Below, in pieces: positions 7,490-14,533 of a stretch of DNA of 36,086 bases. The DNA is taken from assembly GCA_018829775.1 (NCBI GenBank), contig JAHJTL010000087.1:1-36086 (forward strand), written 5' to 3'. Each line of letters begins with the position of its first letter. The first letter of the stretch is position 1. A program made the translations under genes and the position numbers. The notes below the pieces were generated by a model. It saw only the letters and a program-made list of their open reading frames with translations, had not been told where the DNA came from and made no database searches. The stretch is from Chloroflexota bacterium. GTDB lineage: Bacteria > Chloroflexota > Dehalococcoidia > Dehalococcoidales > RBG-16-60-22.

Positions 7490-8299
7490 CTATGCCCTGC
7501 TTTCTGCTGTTATTCTTCGTTGCCTCTTTCTGGAGAGGTATACAAGTACTCCTGCTGATACAACCAAAGCGGCTACTGCTATCACCTGCGCTTGCTGTAA
7601 TTGCCAGAAGACCGCGTTTTCCAGGCGTACGAAGGTGAGAACGAAACGCCCTAAAGAGTAAAGAGATAGATAACTGAAGAAGAGAAGTCCATCTCTCCCA
7701 AAGCTGTGGCGTAGCTTCAGGAGAAAGAGCAGTATAGCTCCGTTCCACAGTATCTCATAAACCGGATAGGGGTGCGTGGGCACACCGAATAAAGCGCTGG
7801 GAATCAGGGCATCGGGGTGAGCGTAGATAAAGCCCCAGGGCAGGCTGGTAGCACCACCGTAGGCGTCTCCATTTATAATACACCCCAATCTGCCTATTAT
7901 CTGAGCGGTCAACAGGGCCGGTACCACGGCGTCAGCAAGGCGGCCTACTGGAATCTGCTTCACTTTAGCGTAGGCTATAGCTGCCATTCCTCCCGCGAAC
8001 AGTCCACCCCAGATAGCCAGGCCGCCCTGCTGAACCTGAAATATGTAAAGCGGGTTCCCCGCGTAGTATTCCCACTGGTCGAAGACGTGGAACATTCTAG
8101 CTCCTATTATTCCTGTTATCAGTACCCAGGGGGACAGCGAATAGACAAAGTCTGTGGGTAATCCTTTCCGCTTGCCCTCGCGGGCAGCTATAACTACGGC
8201 AGCTACAACCGCCAGTATTATGGCGACGCTGTACCAACGCAGCTCAAGGTCGCCTATTCGGAATATTACCGGGTCTATGTTAATGACAATGCCGCTCAT
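7490..8299 (-). CDS. lgt: Prolipoprotein diacylglyceryl transferase
   Basis: This 269-residue integral membrane enzyme moves diacylglycerol from phosphatidylglycerol to the lipobox cysteine of prolipoproteins. The family signature [13 protein letters not shown] is present, followed by [12 protein letters not shown]. The gene starts within the 3' end of the NfeD-like gene (20-bp overlap), with GAGGAAG before the ATG, so the two are probably coupled. Lgt is normally a housekeeping gene; its place inside a metal-linked, regulated operon is unusual. The window does encode at least two lipoproteins (the cupredoxin and the TRAP receptor). Confidence 0.95.
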   Translation of the reverse strand: MSGIVINIDPVIFRIGDLELRWYSVAIILAVVAAVVIAAREGKRKGLPTDFVYSLSPWVLITGIIGARMFHVFDQWEYYAGNPLYIFQVQQGGLAIWGGLFAGGMAAIAYAKVKQIPVGRLADAVVPALLTAQIIGRLGCIINGDAYGGATSLPWGFIYAHPDALIPSALFGVPTHPYPVYEILWNGAILLFLLKLRHSFGRDGLLFFSYLSLYSLGRFVLTFVRLENAVFWQLQQAQVIAVAALVVSAGVLVYLSRKRQRRITAESRA

Positions 8300-8684
8300 T
8301 TAACTTCCTCACCGCATCTGCTGTTGATGCGGCGGAGGTTCCGTTTCTGCGCACGACCAATCGTATTCCGTTCACGGCTGTAACACTTACGGTTTCACCA
8401 GTCGTGATGGCGTCAGGAGAGCTGGCAGTCCATAGCTCGCCGTGGGAGCGAACCAGATACTGTGCATGATTAGATGGACCGAATTGCGATACTACTTCCG
8501 CCGTCGCACCAATTAAGCTCTCGCTACCGGTCTCAGGTTGCCTGCCCATTGCCTTGGCTATAAGCCAGTAAAGCAGAGCAGTTATCATACCGATAATCAT
8601 ATAAGTTGGTATTGCCGAGCTAAGCGGCATTAACCAGAAAATCGGCAATGCCAGAACCGGCATAAACAATATCAGATGACACAT
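8280..8684 (-). CDS. NfeD-like membrane protein
   Basis: This protein of 134 residues has two hydrophobic segments in the first 45 residues. A soluble C-terminal beta domain follows (about 55-115, [15 protein letters not shown] to [13 protein letters not shown]) and resembles the OB-fold domain of NfeD proteins. These partner with stomatin-type proteins or act in membrane quality control. No SPFH or stomatin gene is adjacent. The start lies one base after the zinc-ribbon stop codon, and GGAGG sits within the end of that gene. Assignment to NfeD rests on general pattern and is moderately sure. Confidence 0.65.
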   Translation of the reverse strand: MCHLILFMPVLALPIFWLMPLSSAIPTYMIIGMITALLYWLIAKAMGRQPETGSESLIGATAEVVSQFGPSNHAQYLVRSHGELWTASSPDAITTGETVSVTAVNGIRLVVRRNGTSAASTADAVRKLNERHCH

Positions 8685-8685
8685 C

Positions 8686-8880
8686 TTACTTTGTCACCTC
8701 CTCGGTGAGTCCCATCCTTTCTGGAGTGTTCATGTACATATTCTTACCACGACGTGCTTTATCTAGGCTCTTGATATCATGTTGATATCCACACTGGATG
8801 CATTGTTCATACCAGCTAAGGTGGTCTCGGTCAATTAAAATGTCTCCTTTACATCTGGGACAGCCTTTTAATCTCAACAT
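8686..8880 (-). CDS. Small zinc-ribbon protein
   Basis: With the ATG at 8880 the protein has 64 residues. GGAGGAG ends six bases before this ATG, which makes it preferable to the in-frame TTG at 8886 that would abut the ribosome site. Two CxxC knuckles are seen, Cys7/Cys10 (CPRC) and Cys27/Cys30 (CIQC), typical of a one-zinc ribbon. A charged tail follows. The specific function is unknown; such proteins may bind nucleic acid or protein partners. It is co-transcribed between the PDZ and NfeD-like genes. Confidence 0.75.
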   Translation of the reverse strand: MLRLKGCPRCKGDILIDRDHLSWYEQCIQCGYQHDIKSLDKARRGKNMYMNTPERMGLTEEVTK

Positions 8881-8984
8881 TTTCAACTCCTCCCCACCAA
8901 GCCTGGTGACAATCTCTGCTTGGGTGGTTCCCTTGGTTGTTTTTTTGCTGCTTCCGGTTCATCGGGCTGACATTAGTTCATAGC

Positions 8985-9413
8985 TTACTTCTGACCAGTT
9001 GTGTGGAAAATTTCTATCACCTTTGTCTCCGTTCCCCTCCTGACCTCAAGTGTTACTATATGACCCGCAGGGCACGCCATCATCATGCCTAAGAGTCGGG
9101 CTTTCGGCTCCAGTGCGGCGTCATCAAACGCGATGATGACGTCTCCCACCTGTATGCCGCTTCGGTCGGCAGGGCTACCTGGTATTACCTCAGTGACGAG
9201 AGCACCGTAATCCACGTCAAGCCCATAGTACTCTGATAGCCCTTGAGTGACAGGGAGATAAATGATTCCGAGACCTATGGACGTTTTTTCCACTGCCGCG
9301 GGCCGAGATAATACTTCGTCTTCTGTTCTTCCAGAGAAAAGGAAGAGACCAAGCAACACCACAACTATGCCAGCACCGGCAATAGAAATTACTAGTAATT
9401 TAGTCTTACTCAT
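8985..9413 (-). CDS. Membrane-anchored PDZ-domain protein
   Basis: This protein of 142 residues has one N-terminal transmembrane segment (about 5-27) and an extracytoplasmic PDZ domain (about 50-138). The carboxylate-binding loop region GLGIIYLP and the core VIPGSPADRSGIQVGDVII are clear and resemble the PDZ modules of HtrA proteases. The protease domain is absent, so it is likely a binding or adaptor protein. It is the first gene after the operator at 9484-9513 and probably heads the operon running down to 5396. Confidence 0.85.
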   Translation of the reverse strand: MSKTKLLVISIAGAGIVVVLLGLFLFSGRTEDEVLSRPAAVEKTSIGLGIIYLPVTQGLSEYYGLDVDYGALVTEVIPGSPADRSGIQVGDVIIAFDDAALEPKARLLGMMMACPAGHIVTLEVRRGTETKVIEIFHTTGQK

Positions 9414-9483
9414 TAAAACTACCTCAAAAGAAAAAGCACCACAGATGCTACATTCTCATCTAGTATCTATGGTGCCACAGACT

Positions 9484-9513
9484 GCTTAAAGGAAGGTTAA
9501 AAGAAGCTTAGAA
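9484..9513 (-). promoter_or_regulatory. Triple 11-bp direct-repeat operator upstream of the PDZ operon
   Basis: On the minus strand three units follow one another with exact 11-base spacing: TTCTAAGC, TTTTAACC and CTTTAAGC, separated by TTC and TTC. Direct repeats at 10-11 bp spacing are the classic binding pattern of OmpR/PhoB-family regulators. A possible -10 (GATACT) lies about 20 bases downstream. The array sits between the histidine kinase stop (9519) and the PDZ start (9413). A matching array is found at 11680-11709. Confidence 0.7.
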
Positions 9514-9518
9514 TACGA

Positions 9519-10904
9519 TTAGAGTTTTAACCAGACAGTAAATTTACTGCCTTTGCCCGATTCACTGGTGACAGTGACCTCACCGTCGTGCTGCTCGGCT
9601 ATGCTTTTTACGATGGCCAAACCCAATCCCGTACCGCCGCTGCCACGGGACCGAGCCTTGTCGACCCGGTAGAAGCGGTCGAATATGTGTGGAAGGTGCT
9701 CCGGGGGGATTCCGATTCCACTGTCAGCCACTTCCAGACGCGCCCATGAACCATCTCGAAACAACGAAAGCGTAATAGTGCCATCCTCCAGGGTATATTT
9801 GATGGCATTGTCAACCAGATTCGCCAGTAACTGTCTCAGCCGCTGAGGGTCACCTTGCACTGTCAAATCTTCCTGACGCTCTAAGATAATCTTTCGTCCT
9901 CCGACCAAAGCCTTGGCTCTCTTTATTTCCTCTGCAAGAATGTTTTTGAGCGGAACCCTTTGCTGCTGTGCTGGCTGCCCCGACTCCACCTCAGCGAGAA
10001 GGAGAAAGTCATCGACAATCTTGGACATTCCAATTGACTCGCGCTCAATGGCTTTTAGCGACTCGCGTCTTTCTTCCTCACCGAGCTTGCGTTTCAGCAA
10101 ATCAAGGTTACCGCGGATGACGGTTAATGGCCCTCTTAGCTCATGTGATGCGTCTGCTACGAAATATCTCTGGGATTGAAATACTTTGTCCAGGTGCCGA
10201 ATCATATGGTCAAAGGTGGCTGCCAGCTCCCCTATCTCATCCGAGGTCCCTTTATAGTCGACACGGCGGCTGAGGTCGGAACTTGTTTCGATGTCCTTGG
10301 CTGTTTTTGTAATCCGGCTGACCGGTGCCAGGGCACCACGGACTACGGCTGCGCCGGATACCGAGGCCAGTATGAGGGCCACCAGAATGCTTGCCAGTAG
10401 AGCCCATCTCACCCGGCTCATTGCGGCATCTATGTGGTTTAAGGAATGAGCTACCTCCAGGAGAAGAATCTGGTCTCTTAGATACAGTGGCGAAACCATC
10501 ATCCGAACGCTGGCACTACCACCGGCGGCTACCGTCTCTATGGCCACATTTCCAGCAAAGCCCTGCGAAATCAGAGACGGATTTACCGGCAGTTCTTGCT
10601 CACCAAGGTTGTTCGATTTCACCACTACGTTCCCGCCTCGGTCTATCAACTGGATATAAATTCCAGGTGATGCAAACTCGTTGATTGGTGGTAACTTGGA
10701 GTGAATAACCTCATAATCCAGAGGGTCGGGAATTTCCTGTGGGTGAAGCGTGCCGTGTACGCGCGCTGAATAGATGCTGAGATTTTCGTCTACCTGAGCA
10801 ATGAGGTAGCGTTGCAGTAAAATATGGAGCACGATACCGGATAGAATCAGTATGGCACATAATATCAGGGCAAACCACAAAGTCAGCCGCCAGCGAATCG
10901 GCAT
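9519..10904 (-). CDS. Membrane sensor histidine kinase
   Basis: This protein of 461 residues has transmembrane helix 1 (about 8-32), an extracytoplasmic sensor region of about 130 residues and helix 2 (about 166-188). A HAMP domain (190-242), a HisKA domain with phospho-acceptor His254 in ASHELRGP, and a HATPase domain follow. The HATPase domain has N box NLVDNAIKYT (Asn366 region), DSGIGIP and GGTGLGLAIV. This is a complete EnvZ/CusS-type kinase. It lies five bases after the response regulator gene, whose last codons contain its ribosome site (AAGGAG). The stimulus is not visible, but the regulated neighbours point to metal or envelope stress. Confidence 0.93.
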   Translation of the reverse strand: MPIRWRLTLWFALILCAILILSGIVLHILLQRYLIAQVDENLSIYSARVHGTLHPQEIPDPLDYEVIHSKLPPINEFASPGIYIQLIDRGGNVVVKSNNLGEQELPVNPSLISQGFAGNVAIETVAAGGSASVRMMVSPLYLRDQILLLEVAHSLNHIDAAMSRVRWALLASILVALILASVSGAAVVRGALAPVSRITKTAKDIETSSDLSRRVDYKGTSDEIGELAATFDHMIRHLDKVFQSQRYFVADASHELRGPLTVIRGNLDLLKRKLGEEERRESLKAIERESIGMSKIVDDFLLLAEVESGQPAQQQRVPLKNILAEEIKRAKALVGGRKIILERQEDLTVQGDPQRLRQLLANLVDNAIKYTLEDGTITLSLFRDGSWARLEVADSGIGIPPEHLPHIFDRFYRVDKARSRGSGGTGLGLAIVKSIAEQHDGEVTVTSESGKGSKFTVWLKL

Positions 10905-10908
10905 GCAC

Positions 10909-11574
10909 CTACTCCTTCATAACGTATCCCACACCACGAACCGTATGAATCAGCCTGGGTCTGTCACGAACCTCTAACTTGGACCTCAGATAACGTATGT
11001 AGACTTCGATTACATTGGATTCGCCTTCGAAGTCATACCCCCAGACTCTGTCGTAAATGAGGTCTCTTTTGAGTACCTGGCGTGGGTGGCGCATGAACAG
11101 CTCAAGCAGGTCAAACTCCTGGGCGGTTAGCTCTATTGGGTCATTGCCCCGCTTCACCTCTCTGGTCGCCGTATTCAACGATAGGTCGCTAAAGCGGAGC
11201 GTTTCCTCTTCCCCGGGTTGGCGACGTCTAAGCAAAGCCCTGACTCTCGCCAGAAGTTCATCAAAGGCAAACGGCTTGACCAGATAATCGTCAGCACCGC
11301 TCTCAAGTCCGACCACTTTGTCAGCGACAGTCCCCTTGGCGGTAAGCATGAGGATGGGAACATCACCTCCCTGCCGCAGGCGCTTACTTACCTCAATGCC
11401 GTCAATCCCGGGCATCATGATGTCCAGTATGACCAGGTCAGGTTCTTTTTCCCGCGCTTTGGCCAGTGCTTCCGAGCCGTCAGCTGCAGTGTCGACTTCA
11501 TAGCCCTCATAGGCCAGACCACGCCTGACAAAGCTTATAATCTCGGGATCATCATCAACAACCAGAATGCGCAT
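10909..11574 (-). CDS. OmpR-family response regulator
   Basis: This 221-residue regulator has a receiver domain (1-115) and a winged-helix DNA-binding domain (about 125-221). The receiver shows the acidic pocket at DDD (7-9), phospho-acceptor Asp51 in VILDIMMPG, Thr78 and Lys100 in YLVKPF. The C-terminal DNA-binding wing is clear ([21 protein letters not shown]). It is transcribed with the adjacent kinase. Proteins of this class bind direct repeats of about 11 bp, and two such arrays flank this gene pair, so it is the natural candidate regulator. Its own ribosome site is weak. Confidence 0.94.
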   Translation of the reverse strand: MRILVVDDDPEIISFVRRGLAYEGYEVDTAADGSEALAKAREKEPDLVILDIMMPGIDGIEVSKRLRQGGDVPILMLTAKGTVADKVVGLESGADDYLVKPFAFDELLARVRALLRRRQPGEEETLRFSDLSLNTATREVKRGNDPIELTAQEFDLLELFMRHPRQVLKRDLIYDRVWGYDFEGESNVIEVYIRYLRSKLEVRDRPRLIHTVRGVGYVMKE

Positions 11575-11679
11575 ATTCCGTATCTCTGCTAAATATGGTT
11601 ACCCCTAATTTAATCATAGATGGTGAAATCACTAGGGTCAAGTTGAATAGCTGAGAAATGAATTATCCCCTGGTTAAAA

Positions 11680-11709
11680 TTCTAAGCATCTTTTAAGCAG
11701 CTTTTAAGC
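11680..11709 (+). promoter_or_regulatory. Triple 11-bp direct-repeat operator upstream of the cupredoxin gene
   Basis: Three units TTCTAAGC, TTTTAAGC and TTTTAAGC start at 11680, 11691 and 11702, exactly 11 bases apart, in the orientation of the downstream lipoprotein gene. They match the array at 9484-9513 nearly base for base. A weak -10-like TGTAAT follows about 17 bases later, as in promoters where the activator replaces the -35 box. The site is also about 105 bp upstream of the response regulator on the other strand, so autoregulation is possible. Confidence 0.72.
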
Positions 11710-11762
11710 TTATTCTCATGACTCAATGTAATCATGGATTTAGAAAGATTAAGGAGGAGAAA

Positions 11763-11783
11763 ATGATGTGGCAAAATAAATAG
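11763..11783 (+). other. Six-codon leader-like ORF (MMWQNK)
   Basis: A strong AAGGAGGAG precedes ATGATGTGG and the frame stops after six codons at TAG. A second, similar site (AAGGAGGAAT) then precedes the GTG of the lipoprotein gene 50 bases later. It may be a short translated leader or a leftover from duplication of the initiation region. No attenuator hairpin was identified. Confidence 0.3.
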
Positions 11784-11835
11784 CAGAAATGGTAGTAAAT
11801 CTCACTCAAGAAAAATAATTAAGGAGGAATAAAAC

Positions 11836-12330
11836 GTGAAAAAAATAATTGTAGTAATAAGTGCTCTTTTATTGGTCAGCCTAATTTTTGTTGGCTGTCA
11901 AGGCCCATCAGGATTAGTTGGCCCAGCGGGACCACAGGGACCAGCAGGTGAAATACAACCAGCAATACAAGAATTATCGATCATAATGGGCGAAGGGGAA
12001 ACTATCGAGGAAGTAGATGAAGAGGAAGTTTTGACTGACGAATTTCACCGCTGGGAGCCGTCTGCTTTAGTAGTATACAAGGGTGATACCGTCAAACTTG
12101 AAGTGTCCAATCCTCGAAGCAAAGTCCACAGTCTTGTTCTTCCCGACTTCGGTGTGGTTACACCCGAGCTGGAACCCCGGGGCGGCACGGCTACCGTGGA
12201 GTTCGTCGCCGATAAGGCCGGTGTCTTCCAGTATGCCTGTGGTGTTCCCTATGACCGCGAGGGCGGAGCACTCGACTGCGACCTGGACCACCAGCGCCAG
12301 GTAGGATATCTAATCGTCTTGAATCGGTAA
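11836..12330 (+). CDS. Cupredoxin-domain lipoprotein with collagen-like linker
   Basis: This 164-residue protein starts at GTG with AAGGAGGA eight bases upstream. A signal peptide ends in a lipobox at Cys21 (FVGC). A short Gly-X-Y run (GPSGLVGPAGPQGPAGE) and an acidic linker follow. The C-terminal part (about 70-164) is a cupredoxin-like beta-sandwich. Candidate copper ligands are His98 (KVHSL), Cys135 (YACG), Cys148 and His152. The Cys148-x3-His152 spacing resembles the second half of a CuA site, but the first Cys is farther away and the axial Met position is Gln155. It is likely an outer-face electron-transfer or metal-binding protein. It follows an operator shared with the PDZ operon. Confidence 0.75.
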   Translation: MKKIIVVISALLLVSLIFVGCQGPSGLVGPAGPQGPAGEIQPAIQELSIIMGEGETIEEVDEEEVLTDEFHRWEPSALVVYKGDTVKLEVSNPRSKVHSLVLPDFGVVTPELEPRGGTATVEFVADKAGVFQYACGVPYDREGGALDCDLDHQRQVGYLIVLNR

Positions 12331-12347
12331 TGAAGGAGGGAAGTTGA

Positions 12348-12680
12348 ATGAGGTATTTAATCATCTCCAGGAACAGACACCCGGTACCACCAGACGTTGC
12401 GGCTACGCTCTTTGACGCGGCGCTAGCATGGAAGCAGAAATACCAAAGTAAAATCAAAGAAATATTCGCTTTTGCTGGAATGCAAGCTGGCGGTGGAATT
12501 GCCGAGACGCAGTCTCATGAAGAGCTGGATAGCATAATGGCTGAATTTCCCATGGGCCCATTCGGAGAAACAGAAATTTACCCTCTGATAAATGTGGAAC
12601 GAGCATGGGAAGTCAGGAAAAAGATGGCTAAAACCATGGCTACTGAAAGCGGACGGAAACCACTGACAGTAGACGGTTGA
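12348..12680 (+). CDS. Small protein of the dimeric alpha/beta-barrel (muconolactone-isomerase-like) type
   Basis: This protein of 110 residues begins with MRYLIISR, a first beta strand typical of ferredoxin-like dimeric barrels. A helix (AATLFDAALAWKQKY), GMQAGGGIAETQSHEEL and MAEFPMGPFGETEIYPL follow, the layout seen in muconolactone isomerase-like proteins. No catalytic residues can be named and the function is unknown. GGAGGG lies seven bases before the ATG. It begins 17 bases after the cupredoxin gene, so the two are probably one transcript. Confidence 0.6.
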   Translation: MRYLIISRNRHPVPPDVAATLFDAALAWKQKYQSKIKEIFAFAGMQAGGGIAETQSHEELDSIMAEFPMGPFGETEIYPLINVERAWEVRKKMAKTMATESGRKPLTVDG

Positions 12681-12747
12681 GATAGAACTGACAGGCTCGT
12701 GATTGGTATTACGTGTCGGTTGGTACAGTGTTAGCCGGATAAATGAG

Positions 12748-12772
12748 AAGGGGGGGCAGAAATGCTCCCCTT
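12748..12772 (+). terminator. Hairpin terminator after the cupredoxin operon
   Basis: AAGGGGGGGCA, a GAAA tetraloop, and TGCTCCCCTT form a strong hairpin with one bulge, followed by a moderately T-rich ACTCTTTA. It lies about 70 bases after the stop at 12680 on the same strand. Confidence 0.55.
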
Positions 12773-12777
12773 ACTCT

Positions 12778-12927
12778 TTAAAGAACATTCAGATGTCGCC
12801 AAATAGCCTGGCCTCTGGTACCATTCAATTGTGCAATATAGTTACACCACTGGCAACCGGGTGAGTGTTCGGGTGGCCCCAGTAATTCTGGCACATCCAT
12901 TCCTTCATCAAGGTTGGATATTCTCAC
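12778..12927 (-). CDS. Unrecognised 49-aa ORF with CxxC, possibly a gene remnant
   Basis: A minus-strand frame from GTG 12927 encodes 49 residues with a natural-looking composition, including PGCQWCNYIAQ and ending RHLNVL. The frame stays open upstream to a TTG at 12942 but has no Shine-Dalgarno site. It may be the C-terminal relic of a larger protein, or a real small CxxC protein after the VOC gene. Nothing recognisable supports a function. Confidence 0.25.
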   Translation of the reverse strand: MRISNLDEGMDVPELLGPPEHSPGCQWCNYIAQLNGTRGQAIWRHLNVL

Positions 12928-12964
12928 AAAAGTAATGTCCAACCCATCTTATAGTTAGGAGCAA

Positions 12965-13462
12965 TTATTCACCCGATGTGGTATTGCCATAATATCGATC
13001 TACTCCTGGTGGTAGCTCCTGCAGCTCAATAATAACACCGCCGACCTTGTCGGTATCAAAGAAAGCCATGCCACCGCCACCCACATTTTTTTGATATACG
13101 ATCGCCTTAAATCCTGCTTCAGCCATTATAGAAATCGCTTCTTCGATGTCATCCACAATGAAGGATATGTGGTTAATGCCTTCGCCTCGACGCTCTAAGA
13201 ATTCTTGATGGATATACTTTCCTGAAACAGGTTGAATTAACTCAAGCCATATTGGCCCCATCTGTCCTCCTCTTGCTATAAGTTTGATATCAGGAGGGGC
13301 AGGCTTGCCGTAAAGCATCCTGTCTGTATGAACTACCTTCACGGGTTCAAATGGCCCTATTCCTAGAGCTTGATAATATTCAATAGCCTCGTCCATGTTC
13401 TTGACTATTACCGCCATGTGGTGGAGCTTTGATAGCAGCTCTCCTATCCTTTTTTTCTTCAT
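12965..13462 (-). CDS. VOC-family protein, methylmalonyl-CoA-epimerase-like
   Basis: This protein of 165 residues has two paired beta-alpha-beta-beta-beta modules of the vicinal-oxygen-chelate fold. The four expected metal ligands are visible: His15 (LHHMAV), Glu74 (WLELIQP), His98 (INHISF) and Glu146 (IIELQE). The layout matches methylmalonyl-CoA epimerase and glyoxalase-like relatives. An epimerase or isomerase role on a CoA ester or hydroxy acid would fit the CoA-transferase and lyase genes upstream, but is inferred. The ATG is preceded by AGGAGGAG. A decayed second copy lies at 21895-22185, including matching 3' flanking DNA. Confidence 0.82.
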   Translation of the reverse strand: MKKKRIGELLSKLHHMAVIVKNMDEAIEYYQALGIGPFEPVKVVHTDRMLYGKPAPPDIKLIARGGQMGPIWLELIQPVSGKYIHQEFLERRGEGINHISFIVDDIEEAISIMAEAGFKAIVYQKNVGGGGMAFFDTDKVGGVIIELQELPPGVDRYYGNTTSGE

Positions 13463-13593
13463 GTTAACTCCTCCTGCTCTCTGTACTATCAGATATCATT
13501 TCACCCGGGTATATCTTCTCTTGGGATTTCAGCATGTAGTATCATATTTTGATAGCCTCCTTACTGGAAGTCTGACGAATCAAGGCAGCGCTA

Positions 13594-14487
13594 TCAGCGC
13601 CCTGAAGTGGCTTTCTCTTTCTTCGCAATGGAATCAGCCAGGGCCAGGACTTTTCTAGCCCTTTCCGCCACGGGGGCATCTACCATCTTGCCGTCGAGGG
13701 AGGTTGATGCCTGGCCTTGCGCTAAGGCTGCCTCAAAGGCCTGCACTACCCGGTGTGCCTGGGCAATCTCCTCCTCAGAAGGAACGAAAACCTGATTCAC
13801 CGGGCCAACCTGGTCCGGGTGGATTACCGCCTTGCCCTGGAAACCCAACTGGGCAACTGCCCTCGTTTCCCTGATTAGTCCGTCCGTATCTCGCACGTCA
13901 GTATATACACTGTCGATGGCCAGAACATTGGCTGCGTGGCAGGCGACGGCAATCACCGCTCGGGGATAATAAATCTCGGAGCCTTCTTTGGTGCGATTTA
14001 TGCCCATCTCCAGAGCAAAGTCTTCGGCACCGAAGATAGCGCCGATAATACGAGGAGACGCACTGACGATATCACAGGCATTTATGATACCCTCTGGAGT
14101 CTCAATGAGAGGCAGAATTCCTGTAGAACCCACTTCAAGGCCTGACTTCTTCTCTGCGTCGGCGAGTAAGGCAGCAGCCCTGCGTATATCATCCCTCGAC
14201 TCACTCTTGGGGAGACAGATGCCTTTGAGCCTCCCGGTGGCGACCGCCTTTATGTCTGGTACAGCGTAAGGGGTTGGAAGCGAGTTGATACGTACGAAGA
14301 TATCTTTCCCGCTCGAAGCAAGCTCATCTATTGAAGCGGCGACCATTTTCCGGGCAGCGTCCTTTTCCGAAGGAGGAACCGAGTCTTCAAGGTCGAGTAT
14401 GAGGGCATCAGCAGGTATCAGACGGGCTTTTTCCAGCCTCCTTTCCTGATTACCGGGAACAAATAGAAGCGTTCGCAATATTAGCAT
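13594..14487 (-). CDS. CitE-like CoA-ester lyase (malyl/citramalyl-CoA lyase family)
   Basis: This protein of 297 residues from ATG 14487 is a CitE/HpcH-type TIM barrel. It begins RTLLFVPGN and contains LDLEDSVPPSEK, which holds substrate-binding acidic residues. VRINSL with its arginine, LPLIETPEGI with the metal-binding Glu and GAEDFALEMG with the metal-binding Asp follow. Relatives cleave malyl-, citramalyl- or citryl-CoA, releasing acetyl-CoA with glyoxylate or pyruvate. AGGAG lies six bases before this ATG, whereas the in-frame GTG at 14502 would sit on top of it. It follows the CaiB gene by about 45 bases in the same direction, suggesting activation of an acid to its CoA ester and then cleavage. 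Confidence 0.87.
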   Translation of the reverse strand: MLILRTLLFVPGNQERRLEKARLIPADALILDLEDSVPPSEKDAARKMVAASIDELASSGKDIFVRINSLPTPYAVPDIKAVATGRLKGICLPKSESRDDIRRAAALLADAEKKSGLEVGSTGILPLIETPEGIINACDIVSASPRIIGAIFGAEDFALEMGINRTKEGSEIYYPRAVIAVACHAANVLAIDSVYTDVRDTDGLIRETRAVAQLGFQGKAVIHPDQVGPVNQVFVPSEEEIAQAHRVVQAFEAALAQGQASTSLDGKMVDAPVAERARKVLALADSIAKKEKATSGR

Positions 14488-14533
14488 AGGGACTCTCCTC
14501 ACGTTTTCAATATCATTTCAGCCGGATTTAATG

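Noticed and set aside
11218-11592. Plus-strand frame of 124 codons opposite the response regulator
   Set aside because: The minus strand holds a textbook receiver and winged-helix protein; the opposite frame has no motifs.
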